A stretch of DNA of 64,000 nt from Takakia lepidozioides (taxonomy: Eukaryota > Streptophyta > Takakiopsida > Takakiales > Takakiaceae): NCBI GenBank assembly GCA_030704615.1, contig CM060732.1:1488001-1552000 (forward strand), given 5' to 3'. Within the stretch, counting starts at the first letter, position 1. Each line of letters begins with the position of its first letter. Position numbers and translations under genes: made by a program. Shown here one piece after another: positions 10,552-21,298 of this stretch. The notes under the pieces are model-generated. The model searched no databases, was not told the DNA's origin, and saw only the letters and a program-made list of their open reading frames with translations.

Positions 10552-11140
10552 TGTACACACTGAAATCATCCAAGAATACCTGCATGAAATCATCCAGATA
10601 CTCATGAAAAGATTCACTTATCACTCTCTGAAAGGTTGCTGGTGCATTACAAAGTCCAAAGGGCATGACTTTGTATGCATAAGCACCCTAGTCTGTGATG
10701 AAAGCTGTCTTTCCCTGGTCTTCTTCTGCCACTCACTTGATTATAACCACTGAAACCATCCATGAATGAGTACATCTCATGGCCTGCCACAGTGTCCAAT
10801 ACTGCTTCTGTGAATGGCAAGGGAATGGATCCTTCTTCGTGCAAGCATTCAACTTCTTATAGTTCACACAAACTCTTAGTTTACCATTCTTATTGGGAAC
10901 TATCACAATGGGTGACAACCAAGTTGTATACTCTATTGGGTATATAAACTTAGCCTTAGCCAACTTCTTGAACTCTTCTCCAACCTTTTGTGCATAGTTG
11001 GGATTCATTCTGTACCTCGCCTGCTTGATTGGTACTGACCCTGGTTCCAGTTCAATCTTATGTTGACAGATCTCAGGTGGTATCCCTTTTAGATCCTCGT
11101 AGCTCCAAGCAAATACATCTCTGTATTTGATGAACAAACT
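10552..11140 (-). pseudogene. Reverse transcriptase fragment of second family
   Basis: Reading leftwards from 11137: KYRDVFAWSYEDLKGIPPEI, the RYRMNPNYAQKV segment, SPIVIVPNKNGKLRVCV and, after frameshifts near 10840 and 10670, MPFGLCNAPATFQRVISESF and VFLDDFSVY. The V-F-L-D-D block is the catalytic metal-binding motif (F-x-D-D variant). The domain is cut immediately after this motif by the LTR tail at 10551, so the thumb, RNase H and integrase are missing here. The same family is better preserved at 25150-29275. Confidence 0.85.
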
Positions 11141-11149
11141 CTTAGCTTC

Positions 11150-12560
11150 TTCAAAGAATTCTGGGCTCCAAATCAGCTCCTACCTTCACCATCCTCGGTT
11201 CCTCTTCAGTTCCCACATTCACTTCCCTCACCTGCTCATCAGCTGTGATTGTCCAACCAGTCACCACTTCATCCTGTAAACTCACAGTGGCTGGTTCCTC
11301 TAGGATTTCCATTTCTCCTTCTCTTTCTTCATAGAAATGTGATGGGTAACTGCTGGTTTCTTCTTCAATTGGTGTTGCTGACACTACACCACAACAGATA
11401 CCTCTTAAACAACTTAGGCCTTCCAGCCGCATCTCTGCAACCTGCTCCCACTCTGGGTGTGCAGCGAACAGGGTAGCTTCCTGCTCCTCATCCAGTCCTC
11501 CCCTCCAATCATACTCTCTGACTCCTCGAGGTCTTCTCGTAGCAGGTAATCTACTAGATTTCTTTGTGGTAATTTGTATCTCGTGCATCCCATTATGCAC
11601 AGTTAGTACTGAGAATTCCAGTCATGGAATACCCTGGCCTGTTTCAGCCACGGACGTCCAATAATAAGGAGTAAGCCTCCATGACTTCATCCATCTTCAA
11701 CACAGTTACTGTGATCATAAGATCATCTTCTGTATCTGTATCTTAACTCCTCTTATCAATCCCAATGGTTGTACACTTCTTTGATCTGCCATTGTTACTG
11801 TAAATGGGGCTGGTTTCATGTTACTTAGACCAAGCTTCTTCCTTAATTGGTCTGTCATGATATTTACTCCAGAGCCTCCAACTATCAGTACATCAGTTAG
11901 TTCTGTGCTTCCAATTCTCAATTGGATTACTGGCATAGAATCATCAAAGTCCATGAATGTTTCTCGTCCTTCCGGCTTCACATTATAACTGGTCACCTTG
12001 CTGTTCAGGTCTGTGTTTCCTGTCTTCTGGGCAATTCGATTGATTGCTTGATACAGCCTGTGTCTACAATAAGGTGCCACAGCCAATAGCTGTCCAATGG
12101 TAATCTCTGCTTTGGTCTGGCATATTACTTCAGCCAAAGTCCCTTCATTACTTTGCATGTCTGCAACTTCTTTCTTCCTTTCATCCTCACTCACTTCTTC
12201 TTCTCCATCAGAATCAGAGGAATCTGCCACAGGAATATCAGTACTCTTCTGCATTTCCCTTATGGTATCTGCCACTTCCTTGTGCAGTTCCTTCTCATCT
12301 CTCCAAGCCTCATCATCTTCAGGCATATCACTGCCATCTTCATTATCATCATCTTCCTCAACTATTGGAGATATTAGTTTGGCTTTGCTTCTTGTTACTA
12401 TCATTGTACTTACTTCTGGTACAACACATGGCCTAACCATGTGAGCTGCCACCACTGGGCCCTCATTCACAGGAGCTCTCATCTCATTCTGGTGTCTAAT
12501 CCAGAATGAACAGGCTGCCTTGCGATGTCCTGGCTGATTACAATAGTAACACAGTTTTTC
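11150..12560 (-). pseudogene. Zinc knuckle, spacer and protease region of second family
   Basis: Upstream (12560-12500) is a third CCHC knuckle, CYYCNQPGHRKAAC, in frame with a long acidic spacer (SDSDGEEEVSEDERKKE). Next comes LAEVICQTKAEITIGQLLAV, then the retropepsin-like core LTDVLIVGGSGVNIMTD. The expected catalytic Asp of LIDGGS is Val here, so the protease would be dead; the sister copy at 27,7 kb keeps the Asp. A frame break near 11720 precedes the linker frame ending at 11151 (VREYDWRGGLDEEQEATLFA) that leads into RT. Confidence 0.8.
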
Positions 12561-12616
12561 ACCATTGGGTCCTCGCCCTTGGTCTGCTCTGGGATTATTT
12601 CTGTAATCCTGATTCC

Positions 12617-13600
12617 CTAGCTGGTAATTCCCCCTTGGACTCTGGAATTTCTTTGGTAATTCCCTCTTGAATTACCCCTCCCTTCCATGCCATTGTTATA
12701 ACCACCAGCCCTACCATAGTGGTCGTGATCATTGTTTCTTCTTGGCTGGGGTTGCACTTGATGCACCCTTACTTGCCTAGGTTCTCTTGCAGCTGTCCTT
12801 CTGTTGTAGTAACAATTCTCAGTAGAATGGTTATCCATGTTACAGATAGTACAGTGTTTCTCCTTCATGTGGCATTCAGTGGTGGTATGGCCTTCATTCT
12901 GGCACTTTGCACACCAAACACCCTTCCTCCAATGTGTTGCAGCCTCTGTGGCATACTTCTTCAAGATTTCTTCTAATCTTTTCTCATAGTTATCCCTCTT
13001 CAACTTCTCCTTTCTCTTACTCTTCCTTTTCAGTTCTTGCTCTTCTTCTTCATCTGACTCATCCTCAGAGTCCTCATCATCCCTTTTCTCTCTCCTGAGC
13101 ATTCCCAATTGCTCAATTCTGTTTGCAGTTTCAAATGCCTCCTCCACTGTATTATGGGGTAACATATCCACTTTCTTCTGCAACTCTGGTCTTAGTCCAC
13201 TCACAAACCAAGTCTTCTGTAAACCTGGTGCTGGTACAGCAGCCAGCTTTTTCATCATCAATTCCATCTTTTCCATATACTCCTCAACAGTTTCATGCTT
13301 CTTTTGCTTTAACTGTTGTAAACTTCCATACACTTCATCCTCAGTTTTACTTGTCCTGAACCTATTTCGGAATGCTGTATTCAAGCCATTCCAGGTTAGG
13401 AAATGATTATCAGGAAATCTTGCATACCATTCACGTGCTTTCTTGATAAGTGAACAAGGAAACAATCTCATCTTGGCATCATCGCCATTCTTATTGTTCA
13501 CTATACACATGTGCTCAAATTGGCTAATGTGTACATCGGGATCCCCTTTTCCTGAATATATTGGAAAAGATGGTTTTGCCCGTTTTGGTTGTAACGCCAT
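12617..13600 (-). CDS. Gag of second Ty3/gypsy family, best preserved copy
   Basis: An open frame of 327 residues starts MALQPKRAKPSFPIYSGKGD. A capsid domain follows (SQFEHMCIVNN, AREWYARFPDNHFLTW, then LQQLKQKKHETVEEYMEKM). Next is an acidic then basic charged stretch (about residues 170-205) that may be coiled-coil. Two CCHC-type knuckles follow, CAKCQNEGHTTTEC and CTICNMDNHSTENC. The C-terminus is Arg/Gly/Asn-rich. The protein would coat the element RNA. The frame closes at 12617; a third knuckle lies in the next frame, so the true Gag was probably longer. Homology upstream stops at 13727. Confidence 0.88.
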   Translation of the reverse strand: MALQPKRAKPSFPIYSGKGDPDVHISQFEHMCIVNNKNGDDAKMRLFPCSLIKKAREWYARFPDNHFLTWNGLNTAFRNRFRTSKTEDEVYGSLQQLKQKKHETVEEYMEKMELMMKKLAAVPAPGLQKTWFVSGLRPELQKKVDMLPHNTVEEAFETANRIEQLGMLRREKRDDEDSEDESDEEEEQELKRKSKRKEKLKRDNYEKRLEEILKKYATEAATHWRKGVWCAKCQNEGHTTTECHMKEKHCTICNMDNHSTENCYYNRRTAAREPRQVRVHQVQPQPRRNNDHDHYGRAGGYNNGMEGRGNSRGNYQRNSRVQGGITS

Positions 13601-13727
13601 CTATGGCCCTACCTTCTGCCCACTGACAGGTGCTGGCACCCTTGCTGGTGCTGGTCCTTGAGGACCTGTTGTAGTTGTGGTGGATCTTCCACCCAGTGGT
13701 GGCCCCTGAGCACTCCCTGCTACTGGC
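13600..13727 (-). pseudogene. Pre-gag linker of second family, 5' truncated
   Basis: On the minus strand this matches the plus-strand stretch at 9290-9405 and 60165-60290 (a G/P-rich linker before the capsid start). The match ends sharply at 13727 in ...AGTAGCAGGGAGTGC; unrelated GC-rich DNA follows. Confidence 0.65.
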
Positions 13728-14189
13728 CGACGGCCGGGCGTCGCACGTGGGCGCCGCGCCCTTTTTTTTCCCTAAGTGCTTCAAGCATCTCTTTCCCCTT
13801 CCGATTTCATTTGTTCTTTGGGAGAGAGGTAGTTCAGAGAGTGGGGTTTAGGGTGGAGGAAACGCACCTGCTGCTGAGCCCGAGGTAGTCGCAAGGCCCC
13901 AAAGAGTTTGCCCCAACGCCGCTCCAACGCCCAAGGTAAGCACCGCCTCCTCCCTCACTTTCTGTCTTTCTTTCTTGCCCTAAGCACGGGCGATGTCTCT
14001 CTCCCCTGTGTAGTAGGAACGCCACGCAGAGGCGCGACCTAACGAGCTGAAGAGAGAGAGAGCCGTGGTGAGCGGGGGAGAGACGCCCTGCAGCGGCGGG
14101 GACCCGCACCACTGGCAGCTGCGACAGCACCGCAGCAGCTCGCCGCGTCAGCTCGCTTCAAGCACCAGTAACAGCAGAGGTACGTCAGG
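13728..14189. other. GC-rich stretch without a recognised gene; intron-like segment
   Basis: The segment is GC-rich, unlike its surroundings. On the plus strand CCAAG|GTAAGC at 13939 and CTGTGTAG at about 14012 would make a small spliceable intron, so it could be a 5' leader of some transcript. No protein is recognisable. Confidence 0.3.
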
Positions 14190-15347
14190 GAAATTGCACT
14201 CTCCCTTTCCTCTCTGCTCCTGTTTATTGTTCAAAGGTAGTCTTCCTGCCCTGATTTTAAATTTAGGTCTGGTGCCAAGAGTGGGATAGACCCTTGAGCG
14301 CATCCATGATGTCCTCCCCCATGTCACAGACTGGAAACAGGTTCAGGGAAGTTTTCTTCCTAACTTCATTTTCATCGGACAATTGTCTGGTAACAGACAT
14401 GGCTACACTCTCTAAGTCAGGTTTATCCAGCAAGGTCAAGACTTGCGGGTCCAGATTCAGATCCTTGAGAATCTCTTTTACTCTCTTCTCCTAGGGCTCG
14501 CCCTGTTTGACAGGTCGGACTTGTTTCCAAGATATAGAGTCGATTAACTTAGGATATCTGGTGTTGGACAAATGTTGCAGCTGAACCCACCATCTGACCT
14601 TGAATTTAGGGTGTTGGGAGCTTAAAAGAGAGTAGCACAGAAGAGAGGGAGAGAGAGGGACAGAGAGAAGGAGTGAGAGGGAGACATCAGGGGGCAACAA
14701 AGAAAAGAAAAGAAGGTGGGGGGGGGAGTGACTGAGCAGCTGCTGCTGCTCAATCACTCCCCCCCCCACATTCTCTGTTTTTCTTTGTTGCCCCCTCTCT
14801 TGGGGAAACAAAAGGGACAAATCCTACCTCTATCAGGGGCTGACGTTGGTAGTAAGACTTACCTTCACATATAGAATTAATCCGGGTTTTCCAGATATCC
14901 TCTACAAATCCCTTCACACAAGCATCAATCTGCTGTGTGTGAGTTGCCCAAAAACTAGGCCTCAGAAGGGGCTGGGCTTTTGGCTCAGCCTCGACTTTTT
15001 CAAAGTTAGTAAACAGAGGTACATGCACAATTCCCATGATAGATTTGAAGAGAGCGTCTCTTTGGTGAGAGAACCCCGGACAGTGTATCAGAAAATGAGT
15101 AATGTCTTCAGGTTGCCCACAGACATGGTTGGACACTATAGCCTCTAAGTCAGATTTATCCAGCAGGGTGAAGACTTGCGGTTCCAGGTCCAGGTCCTTG
15201 AGAATCTCTTCTACTGTCTTCTACCAGGACTTAGCCTGTTTGACAGGTCGGTGGGCGGTCATGTTTCCAAGATATAGAGTCGATTAACTTAAGATATCTG
15301 GTGTTGGACATATGTTGCAGCTGAACCCACCATCTGACCTTGAATTT
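14190..15347 (-). pseudogene. LINE (non-LTR retrotransposon) ORF2 3'-end fragments, two partial copies
   Basis: The minus strand carries two rearranged pieces of the same sequence seen at 17280-17950. In 15136-14750 a finger-like segment (VCGQPEDITHFLIHC) is followed by the helical tail VKGFVEDIWKTRINSICEGK. Cys-His clusters of C-x2-C-x7-H-x4-C type close the ORF2 of many LINEs. A 195-bp block (SNTRYPKLIDSISWKQ) appears at 15150-15347 and again at 14416-14607, followed there by LSDENEVRKKTSLNLF. Order and gaps show deletions. The family assignment rests on the terminal finger and tail only. Confidence 0.55.
14690..14805. repeat. Long hairpin with G/C homopolymer stem
   Basis: The arms GGGGGCAACAAAGAAAA (14692) and TTTTCTTTGTTGCCCCC (14779) are inverted. 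Inside them GGGGGGGAGTGACTGAGCAGC pairs with GCTGCTCAATCACTCCCCCC around a short loop. The structure lies at the 3' tail of the LINE fragment and recurs at 17155-17275. Confidence 0.8.
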
Positions 15348-15479
15348 ATCTCGTCGGGAGCTTAAAAGAGAGCAGCACAGAAGAGAGGGAAGATATACAT
15401 GTCATGTCAAGACATGGACAAGACCGCTAAGGTCATTGTCATTGAAAGACAAAACAGCCCTTTACAGGGCACCATCTAA

Positions 15480-17050
15480 CATTCTCTTTCATGTTTACAA
15501 TCTCATTTGAATACCCAATTACATTTCAGGGTCTCTGAAAAAACAGTGTGGGAGGGTGGGATTCCAGGTCATTCATATCATGAAAGCACCATAGTACACA
15601 TCATCATCTCAAGAATCCATTTTAAACTCATTTCAAAAACCAGATTGCAGGTTTGTTTTGAAGATGATGTTTTAGAACCAAGATATAAGCAAGATTCTTA
15701 AAAAGGAAGAAGAAACAACAGTGTAGAGCCCCCTTAAGCAGGTATAGGCCTAGAATGGTATTTTAAGGCCACATAAAGTAGTTCTGCCAAGGTGAAAGAG
15801 CAGCTCAGAAACCCTAGTTTGTTATCAAGCCATGAAACCAAAATGATATGAGGGCCTTGAAGAATGTGTGTTATCTATCAAAGCCTATCATTTTGATCCA
15901 TCAGAGTCATACCAAGAGTTCTCATTTCAGAGCCAAGTATCAAGGCAGTCAAAGTAATAACTGCTATTTTGTATCCTTGTATCCTTCATAGCTAAACTCC
16001 TACACATGCAAATGTGGTTGTAAAAAACCATAAACAGGGGTAAGGAGAGAAGCAGATCCTCATTGTAGCAATCTTGGAGCAGGTCTGAAGCGGCATGGTG
16101 GCAGTTTGAAACAGCAGATGGCATCAGCAACTCAGGCAGCAGCAGTATCCACACTTGCAAGAACAGGAACTGCAAGCTTCAAGAAATCAAGACAAGTGAA
16201 GACCCTCACCTGTGCCCGTCCCAAAAACCACCACATAGCGATGTGTGTTAGTGAGGATGCAGCAGGTAAGTGGCAGGTCTTCACAGTTGCTATCCATGTC
16301 AGTGTTGAATTCTAAAGCAAGTACAGATCACAATTCAAGCAATGGTAAATTCAAAAAACCTTGAGTGTTTGTGGTATGCCCTGCGCCATGGCGTCCAACA
16401 GATTGTCTCCAACAGAACGCAATCAGAGTAGAAGCGTTCACAGCTAGAGAGTGGCTCATACACGAAGAGAGAGCAACAAGTAATCTGTAGATAAATAGGG
16501 ATAGAGTACTTCCCAACAAGGAGTAAAAGCGCCGTTTCAAAATAAAGAACCATGAGTTCCTGATCAGAGCAATCACGGCTTTGTCGTCTGCCATAGAAGA
16601 ATCTGTTTAACCACCACTGCGCATCCCAAGAGCCAGCAATCACGAGTACCATGTAGCAGCAGGGGAGCAGGTTTATACGGCGCATCATCAAGGTTCACTG
16701 AAGCACGAGTTCAGTGCTTGAAGTGTGTCGGCCTGCTTAGGGCAAAACTTTCCGATTTTTCATCCAGGATGGATGAAATATCACATTTTACCAAGATAGG
16801 CATTTTGTCACTGGATGACATCCCATAGAAATGTATCTTTTAGGGTTATGGTATAGGTTTAGGTTTAATAACTGCCATCATTTATGATGGTAGTTTTATT
16901 ATTCTCTTGGATTTTATAATAGGTAACCATTATTTATGTAGATCATCCAGTTTAGATGAAAAAAATAGATGGTAACTCTAGCTTTCTGTATATTAAGTTT
17001 CATCATCCAATAATAAAATAAAATCATCCAGATTTGGATGAAAAAAGGCA
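15480..17050. other. No gene recognised
   Basis: I see no protein-like frame that I trust. From about 16750 to 17050 AT-rich sequence contains several TTTCATCC / GGATGAAA pairs, which resemble the repeats at 18060-18560. Confidence 0.5.
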
Positions 17051-17079
17051 GGGATGAAAAACTAAATAACCTCAAAAGG

Positions 17080-17950
17080 TTAAGGCCAGATGAAATCCAA
17101 AGATTTATAGAGGGAGAGGGAGAGAGGGAGAGAGAGGGAGTGAGAGGGAGACATCAGGGGGCAACAAAGAAAAGAAAAGAAGGTTGGGGGGGGGGGGGGG
17201 CGGTGACTGAGCAGTTGCTGCTGCTCACCCCCCCCCCCCCCCCCACATTCTCTGTTTTTCTTTGTTGCCCCCTCTCTTGGGGAAACAAAAGGGACAGATC
17301 TTACCTCTGTCAGGGGCTGATGTTGGTAGTAAGACTTACCTTCACATATAGAATTAATCCGTGTTTTCCAGATATCCTCTACAAATCCCTTCACACAAGC
17401 ATCAATTTGTTGTGTGTGAGATGCCCAAAAACTAGGCCTTAGAAGGGGCTGGGCTTTTGGCTCAGCCTCGACTTTTTCAAAGTTAGTAAACAAATGAGTA
17501 CTGTCTTCAGATTGCCCACACAACGGGCAATTGCACTCTCCCTTTCCTCTCTGCTTCTGTTTGCTGTTCAAAGGTAGGCTTCCTGCCCTGGGTTTAAATT
17601 TCAGTCTAGTGCCGAGAGTGGGTAGACCCTTGAGGTCATCCAAGATGTCCTCCTCCATGTCACTGACTCGAAACAAGTTCAGGGAATTTTTTTGCCTAAC
17701 TTCATTTTCATCAGACAATCTCATGGCAACAAACATGGTTGGACACTACAGCCTCTAAGTCAGATTTAGCCAGCAGGGTGAAGACTTGCGGTTCTAGGTC
17801 CAGGTCCTTGAGAATCTCTTCTACTGTCTTCTGCCAGGACTTAGCCTGTTTGACAGGTCGGTGGGCGGTCCTGTTTCCAAGATATAGAGTCGATTAACTT
17901 AGGATATCTGGTGTTGGACATATGCTGCAGCTGACCCCACCATCTGACCT
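17080..17950 (-). pseudogene. LINE ORF2 3'-end fragment, better ordered copy
   Basis: On the minus strand the order is the 195-bp block (17950-17757), LSDENEVRQKNSLNLFRVSD, FKPRAGSLPLNSK, the Cys cluster CNCPLCGQSEDSTHLF, then VKGFVEDIWKTRINSICEGK and a Pro/Ser-rich low-complexity end. A deletion removes the last Cys of the finger together with the HCPGFSHQRD segment seen in the copy at 15100. The hairpin at 17155-17275 and a GA-rich tract follow the end. It sits inside the inverted-repeat unit 15380-20068. Confidence 0.55.
17155..17275. repeat. Second copy of the G/C-stem hairpin
   Basis: It has the same arms as at 14690-14805: GGGGGCAACAAAGAAAA, a long G run, GTGACTGAGCAG, then CTGCTCACC, a long C run and TTTTCTTTGTTGCCCCC. 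A half copy, with only the C run and the GTTGCCCCC arm, is at 17951-17990. Confidence 0.75.
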
Positions 17951-18049
17951 CCCCCCCCCCCCAACCCATTTTTTTCATTGTTGCCCCCTCTCTCCCTCTG
18001 TCTCCCTCTCTACTGGGAATTGACAGGTTGCTATCAGTGTTGATTTTTT

Positions 18050-18560
18050 GTTTTCTCATCCTCTATCAGGCTTTTTCATCCTACCGGATGAGCCACCAGG
18101 ATGGACACTGAATTGCCTCTAGGATGGTTCTTTTGGCCTTTTCATTCCTCCTCTATTGACTCTCATCCATACCGGATGAGTCACCATGGAAGAAAAGAAT
18201 TACCTCTATGGAAGTTGCCAACAACATCATGTTTTTCCATCCGTACCGAATGAAAAACCACCAAGGTGATAATTTTTCATCCCTTTTTTATTGACTCTTT
18301 TTATCCATACCGGATGGTCTGGTAAAGAATGATAGAATTACCTAGATGGAGGTAAGGCGCTGCCACGGATGATATTCCCTACTTTTTCATCCTGACACAA
18401 ATGATCTGTCTATGGATGATATGATTATGGCCTGGAATTGATCTTTACTGCCCTTAATTATGATTAATTACGGTGGGAACCCTAACCCCTACCCCAAAAC
18501 CTATTTTTAACCTTGCTGCGAATGAAATCCGTCAGAGTATATGGATTCGTCCTACTGTTT
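18050..18560. repeat. Degenerate repeats of CATCC-TACCGGATGA type
   Basis: Units such as CATCCTACCGGATGAGCCACCA, CATCCATACCGGATGAGTCACCA and CATCCGTACCGAATGAAA recur at uneven spacing. Each is itself a short near-palindrome. No coding potential is seen. Confidence 0.55.
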
Positions 18561-18569
18561 TTCATCCAC

Positions 18570-19960
18570 GGATGAATAATCGGGGGACAACCCTATGTCG
18601 TCTCTCATGCTGTCAGAAGCACGCGATGTGCTTATGAGCTCGCGAGGAGAGTGTTATGGCGGGCGTGCTTCGGTGGCTGCCCTGTTTGTGGTGTCGTACC
18701 CATGCTGGACGAGCGCATGGGGGGGGGCGCGAAGGCGGTGCCTTGTCTCTCTTGCAGCGGGAAACACCGCTATGAAAGCAGTGGCATCTTCCCTCCTCTG
18801 GCTTTTTCTGTGCTTAGCAAGGATGCTTATGATGGGAAGTTCTCTCCCTCCTTTCTAGTGCCTTGCTATTGTGCCTGCTTTGCTTCATTGCTTATGTGCT
18901 TTGTGGAGGCGGCTTGCTGTGGGTGGTGATGGCGCATAACCCTCTTCCCCAATCGCTTACGGTGCCTTTGGAGTTTAGGGATTCTCATGTTCTTATCTCT
19001 TTCTCTTGCTTTTGAGTTTCTTAGTTGACATCTATGACAAGTGTGAGGGTCTGTGATTCACCTGGGGTTCCACAATCCTCACTAACCTGTTGCTTTTTGT
19101 GGGGGCTTGTGATGGGGCCAGGCCTGCATTATGGCCTTTGTCGTTCTGCCGCCGATGCGCAGCTCGGCCTCACAGGCTTGTTTCCCGAGGCTTGCATACA
19201 AACCATACCCTACCTTTTAATCTTTGACAACACAGCCTGTGGACTACTAAGCTAGGTTGTAAGTTATTTAGGCCAAAGAGGATCTGATTCTTGGTGGTAT
19301 GTTTTTGGCGGTTTTGGGTAGCTATGGATCTGATGGCCTTGAAGTTTAAGGCGGCAGCCTGGTAGGGTACTGCCCTGCTCCTTGTCAAGCCTACTTTTGA
19401 TGTGTACTGGATCGTAGTAAGGTGTTCTTTGCATGTCTTAGCATGGAACTCTTGAAGGATGAGGATGGTAAGCTGCAATGGAATCCTACCTATTGTTTTG
19501 GATCTATCATGACATCAGGCCTATGACCTGCCATCTGTTTTTTATACAAAAGAGGATGGATCTCGGCTGTTCATGTTGTTTGTTGGTACAAGTCTTGAAC
19601 CTGCAATCTGACAGGCTGCATTCACATTCCCTTGATATCTTGTATGATCACATGTCTCGGGGTGAATACAAATGATATGGAATCTACTTCATTTGGCTAA
19701 AGTTGGACTACTTGGTGGTATACTGAGATTCTGACAAAGTCAGGCTGGTCCTTATGCCTTGGCTGATGCATGACCTGCCATAATTAATGGCTGAATTGGT
19801 AAGCTGCTGGTATATGTACAGGCCGAATCAAGAGGACTTGCAGCATGCACAGGGACAACAATATCTTATCTTGTCCCACACAAGAACAAACCCCGCCCTC
19901 CCACCCTATTTTGTCTTGGATGATTGGGTTGTGTCTTTTGGGATGATTTGACAAGACTGG
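18570..19960. other. No gene recognised
   Basis: Short frames exist (for example 18651-18929, with CPVC and CLSC pairs 17 residues apart) but none continues or shows splice context that I trust. Confidence 0.4.
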
Positions 19961-20288
19961 AAATGTAAGACAGTGCCCTATCCAGGGCTGTTTATGTCTT
20001 TAATTGACAATGACCCTTATGGGTCTTGTCCATGTCTTGACATGACGTGAATATCTTCCCACTCTCTTCCTCTCCAGTGTACTTAGTGGTTTTTGTACAC
20101 ACTATCTACCATCTTCTTTTCTTGTTATTCCATTACCAGTCTGACCTACTAACAAGGATTTTTATGGTCTGGCAGTTGACCAGCATATAAGTTCCTGTGT
20201 TGGAGGGGTGTACATCAAGTTCGCTTTGGGATTTCAGTCCCTGGCCTCCATGTTTTCCAGCAATGCAAACTACCACTAGTCACGGCAA

Positions 20289-21023
20289 GTGACTTCGAGT
20301 ACCAATATGCAAGGGCTGGACTCGGGAGTTTTGGAGGATTCTGAGAATCTCAACATACCGGAGGAAGGTTGCAGGCTGATTGACACCCACGCCCATGGCA
20401 GGAAATTCATAACTCATGCGGCGAAGCCTACCCCCTTGGGACTCATACATATGCTATACCCAAACCGAGGTATGGAATGGATCAGCCCTAAGAACCTGAT
20501 TAAGGAAGCTCTGGTGACTCATGCACAACCAGACTTGGCTCTCCTTGTTGATGAGATTGTCTTTGGATGGACCTATCATAAACAATGCAGCACTGAATTT
20601 TACCAGCCTGCTGTTGTTTTCCGAGACTTCAACTTCATGCGAGATCTGATTATGGCACTAGAATGTGCATGTGATGGAACTAACAGGTTTCGTGTGTTTT
20701 GTGATGAGGTTACGGTAACAGAGTTCCATTTACCTGGGTCTGTTCCCAAACAACACGTACGCACCATGGATTTGAACATCATCAGACATGAGAGACTGAA
20801 AGCCGTGTTCAGCCTAGGTATGAATCACATCCCTCTCAAACGTACCTTGTTGAAGGATGTGGTTGAGCAAGTCTACTCTGCTTTTTTCAAGACATGTGAC
20901 ATTCTACAAGTAGATACTTGTGAGAATTGGGTGATATCATGCAGCCACTGGCTGAAAAACACATGCTGGGACAGATTGAAACAAAAAGCCGGGGGCTGCT
21001 ATTTCATGAGCCATGAGCCATGA
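20289..21023 (+). CDS. Unrecognised ORF, possibly reverse-transcriptase-element N-terminal domain
   Basis: An open frame of 244 residues starts MTSSTNMQGLDSGVLED; a second Met follows at residue 7. The composition is protein-like throughout. The segment LNIIRHERLKAVFSLGMNHI resembles the L..xx.K.G.NHIP block found ahead of the polymerase in some RT-bearing elements (Penelope-like and relatives), but no polymerase motif follows before the stop. A Cys/Trp-rich end is seen (CENWVISCSHWLKNTCW). It lies just outside the inverted-repeat unit and upstream of the methyltransferase fragment. Function unknown. Confidence 0.4.
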   Translation: MTSSTNMQGLDSGVLEDSENLNIPEEGCRLIDTHAHGRKFITHAAKPTPLGLIHMLYPNRGMEWISPKNLIKEALVTHAQPDLALLVDEIVFGWTYHKQCSTEFYQPAVVFRDFNFMRDLIMALECACDGTNRFRVFCDEVTVTEFHLPGSVPKQHVRTMDLNIIRHERLKAVFSLGMNHIPLKRTLLKDVVEQVYSAFFKTCDILQVDTCENWVISCSHWLKNTCWDRLKQKAGGCYFMSHEP

Positions 21024-21298
21024 GCGGCATGAGCCATGAGCAGAGTCGTAAGTGTGAAAAAAAAACATGAGCAGACTATTTTCCGGAAATATGTGTCCGC
21101 GGGAATAGGGTTAAGGGTGCCACGGTCATAGGGGGAGAAGGACCTCCCGATGAAGGAGGTTCGGCAATGTTTTTTAGAATTATATATTGAATGGCAATGT
21201 TTCGCGAATGGTAGGGTGGTACTGCTCTGTACAATGGGGGCCCATTTCAGCCTAACAGCCACTTGCAAAATCCTCCCACACTCCCAATCCCAAACGAA

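Larger units (their letters stand above)
15380..20068. mobile_element. 4.7-kb unit bounded by long terminal inverted repeats
   Basis: The sequence 15380-15475 is the inverted complement of 19970-20068 at roughly 85% identity, including identical runs such as CATGTCAAGACATGGACAAG's core TCATGTCAAGACATGGACAA. Weaker similarity extends inward for perhaps another 70 bases. No transposase is visible between the arms. The interior holds LINE fragments and CATCC/GGATG-rich repeats. The layout fits a non-autonomous Mutator-like or foldback transposon. I found no clear target-site duplication. Confidence 0.6.

Noticed and set aside
9782-10666. Long minus-strand open frame across the N run
   Set aside because: Most of it is unknown bases; only the right-hand 35 or so residues are real RT text.
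12097-12444. Plus-strand Ser-rich open frame opposite the protease spacer
   Set aside because: Antisense shadow of the acidic Asp/Glu/Ser spacer of the retroelement.
13834-14130. Minus-strand 98-residue frame as a gene
   Set aside because: GC-rich DNA gives long frames by chance, and plus-strand splice-like signals run through it.
16840-16870. TTTAGGG-like words as an interstitial telomere
   Set aside because: Only isolated, imperfect words; no tandem array.
18651-18929. CPVC...CLSC frame as a zinc-ribbon protein
   Set aside because: A single short frame without continuation, conservation or splice context; the Cys pairs may be chance.
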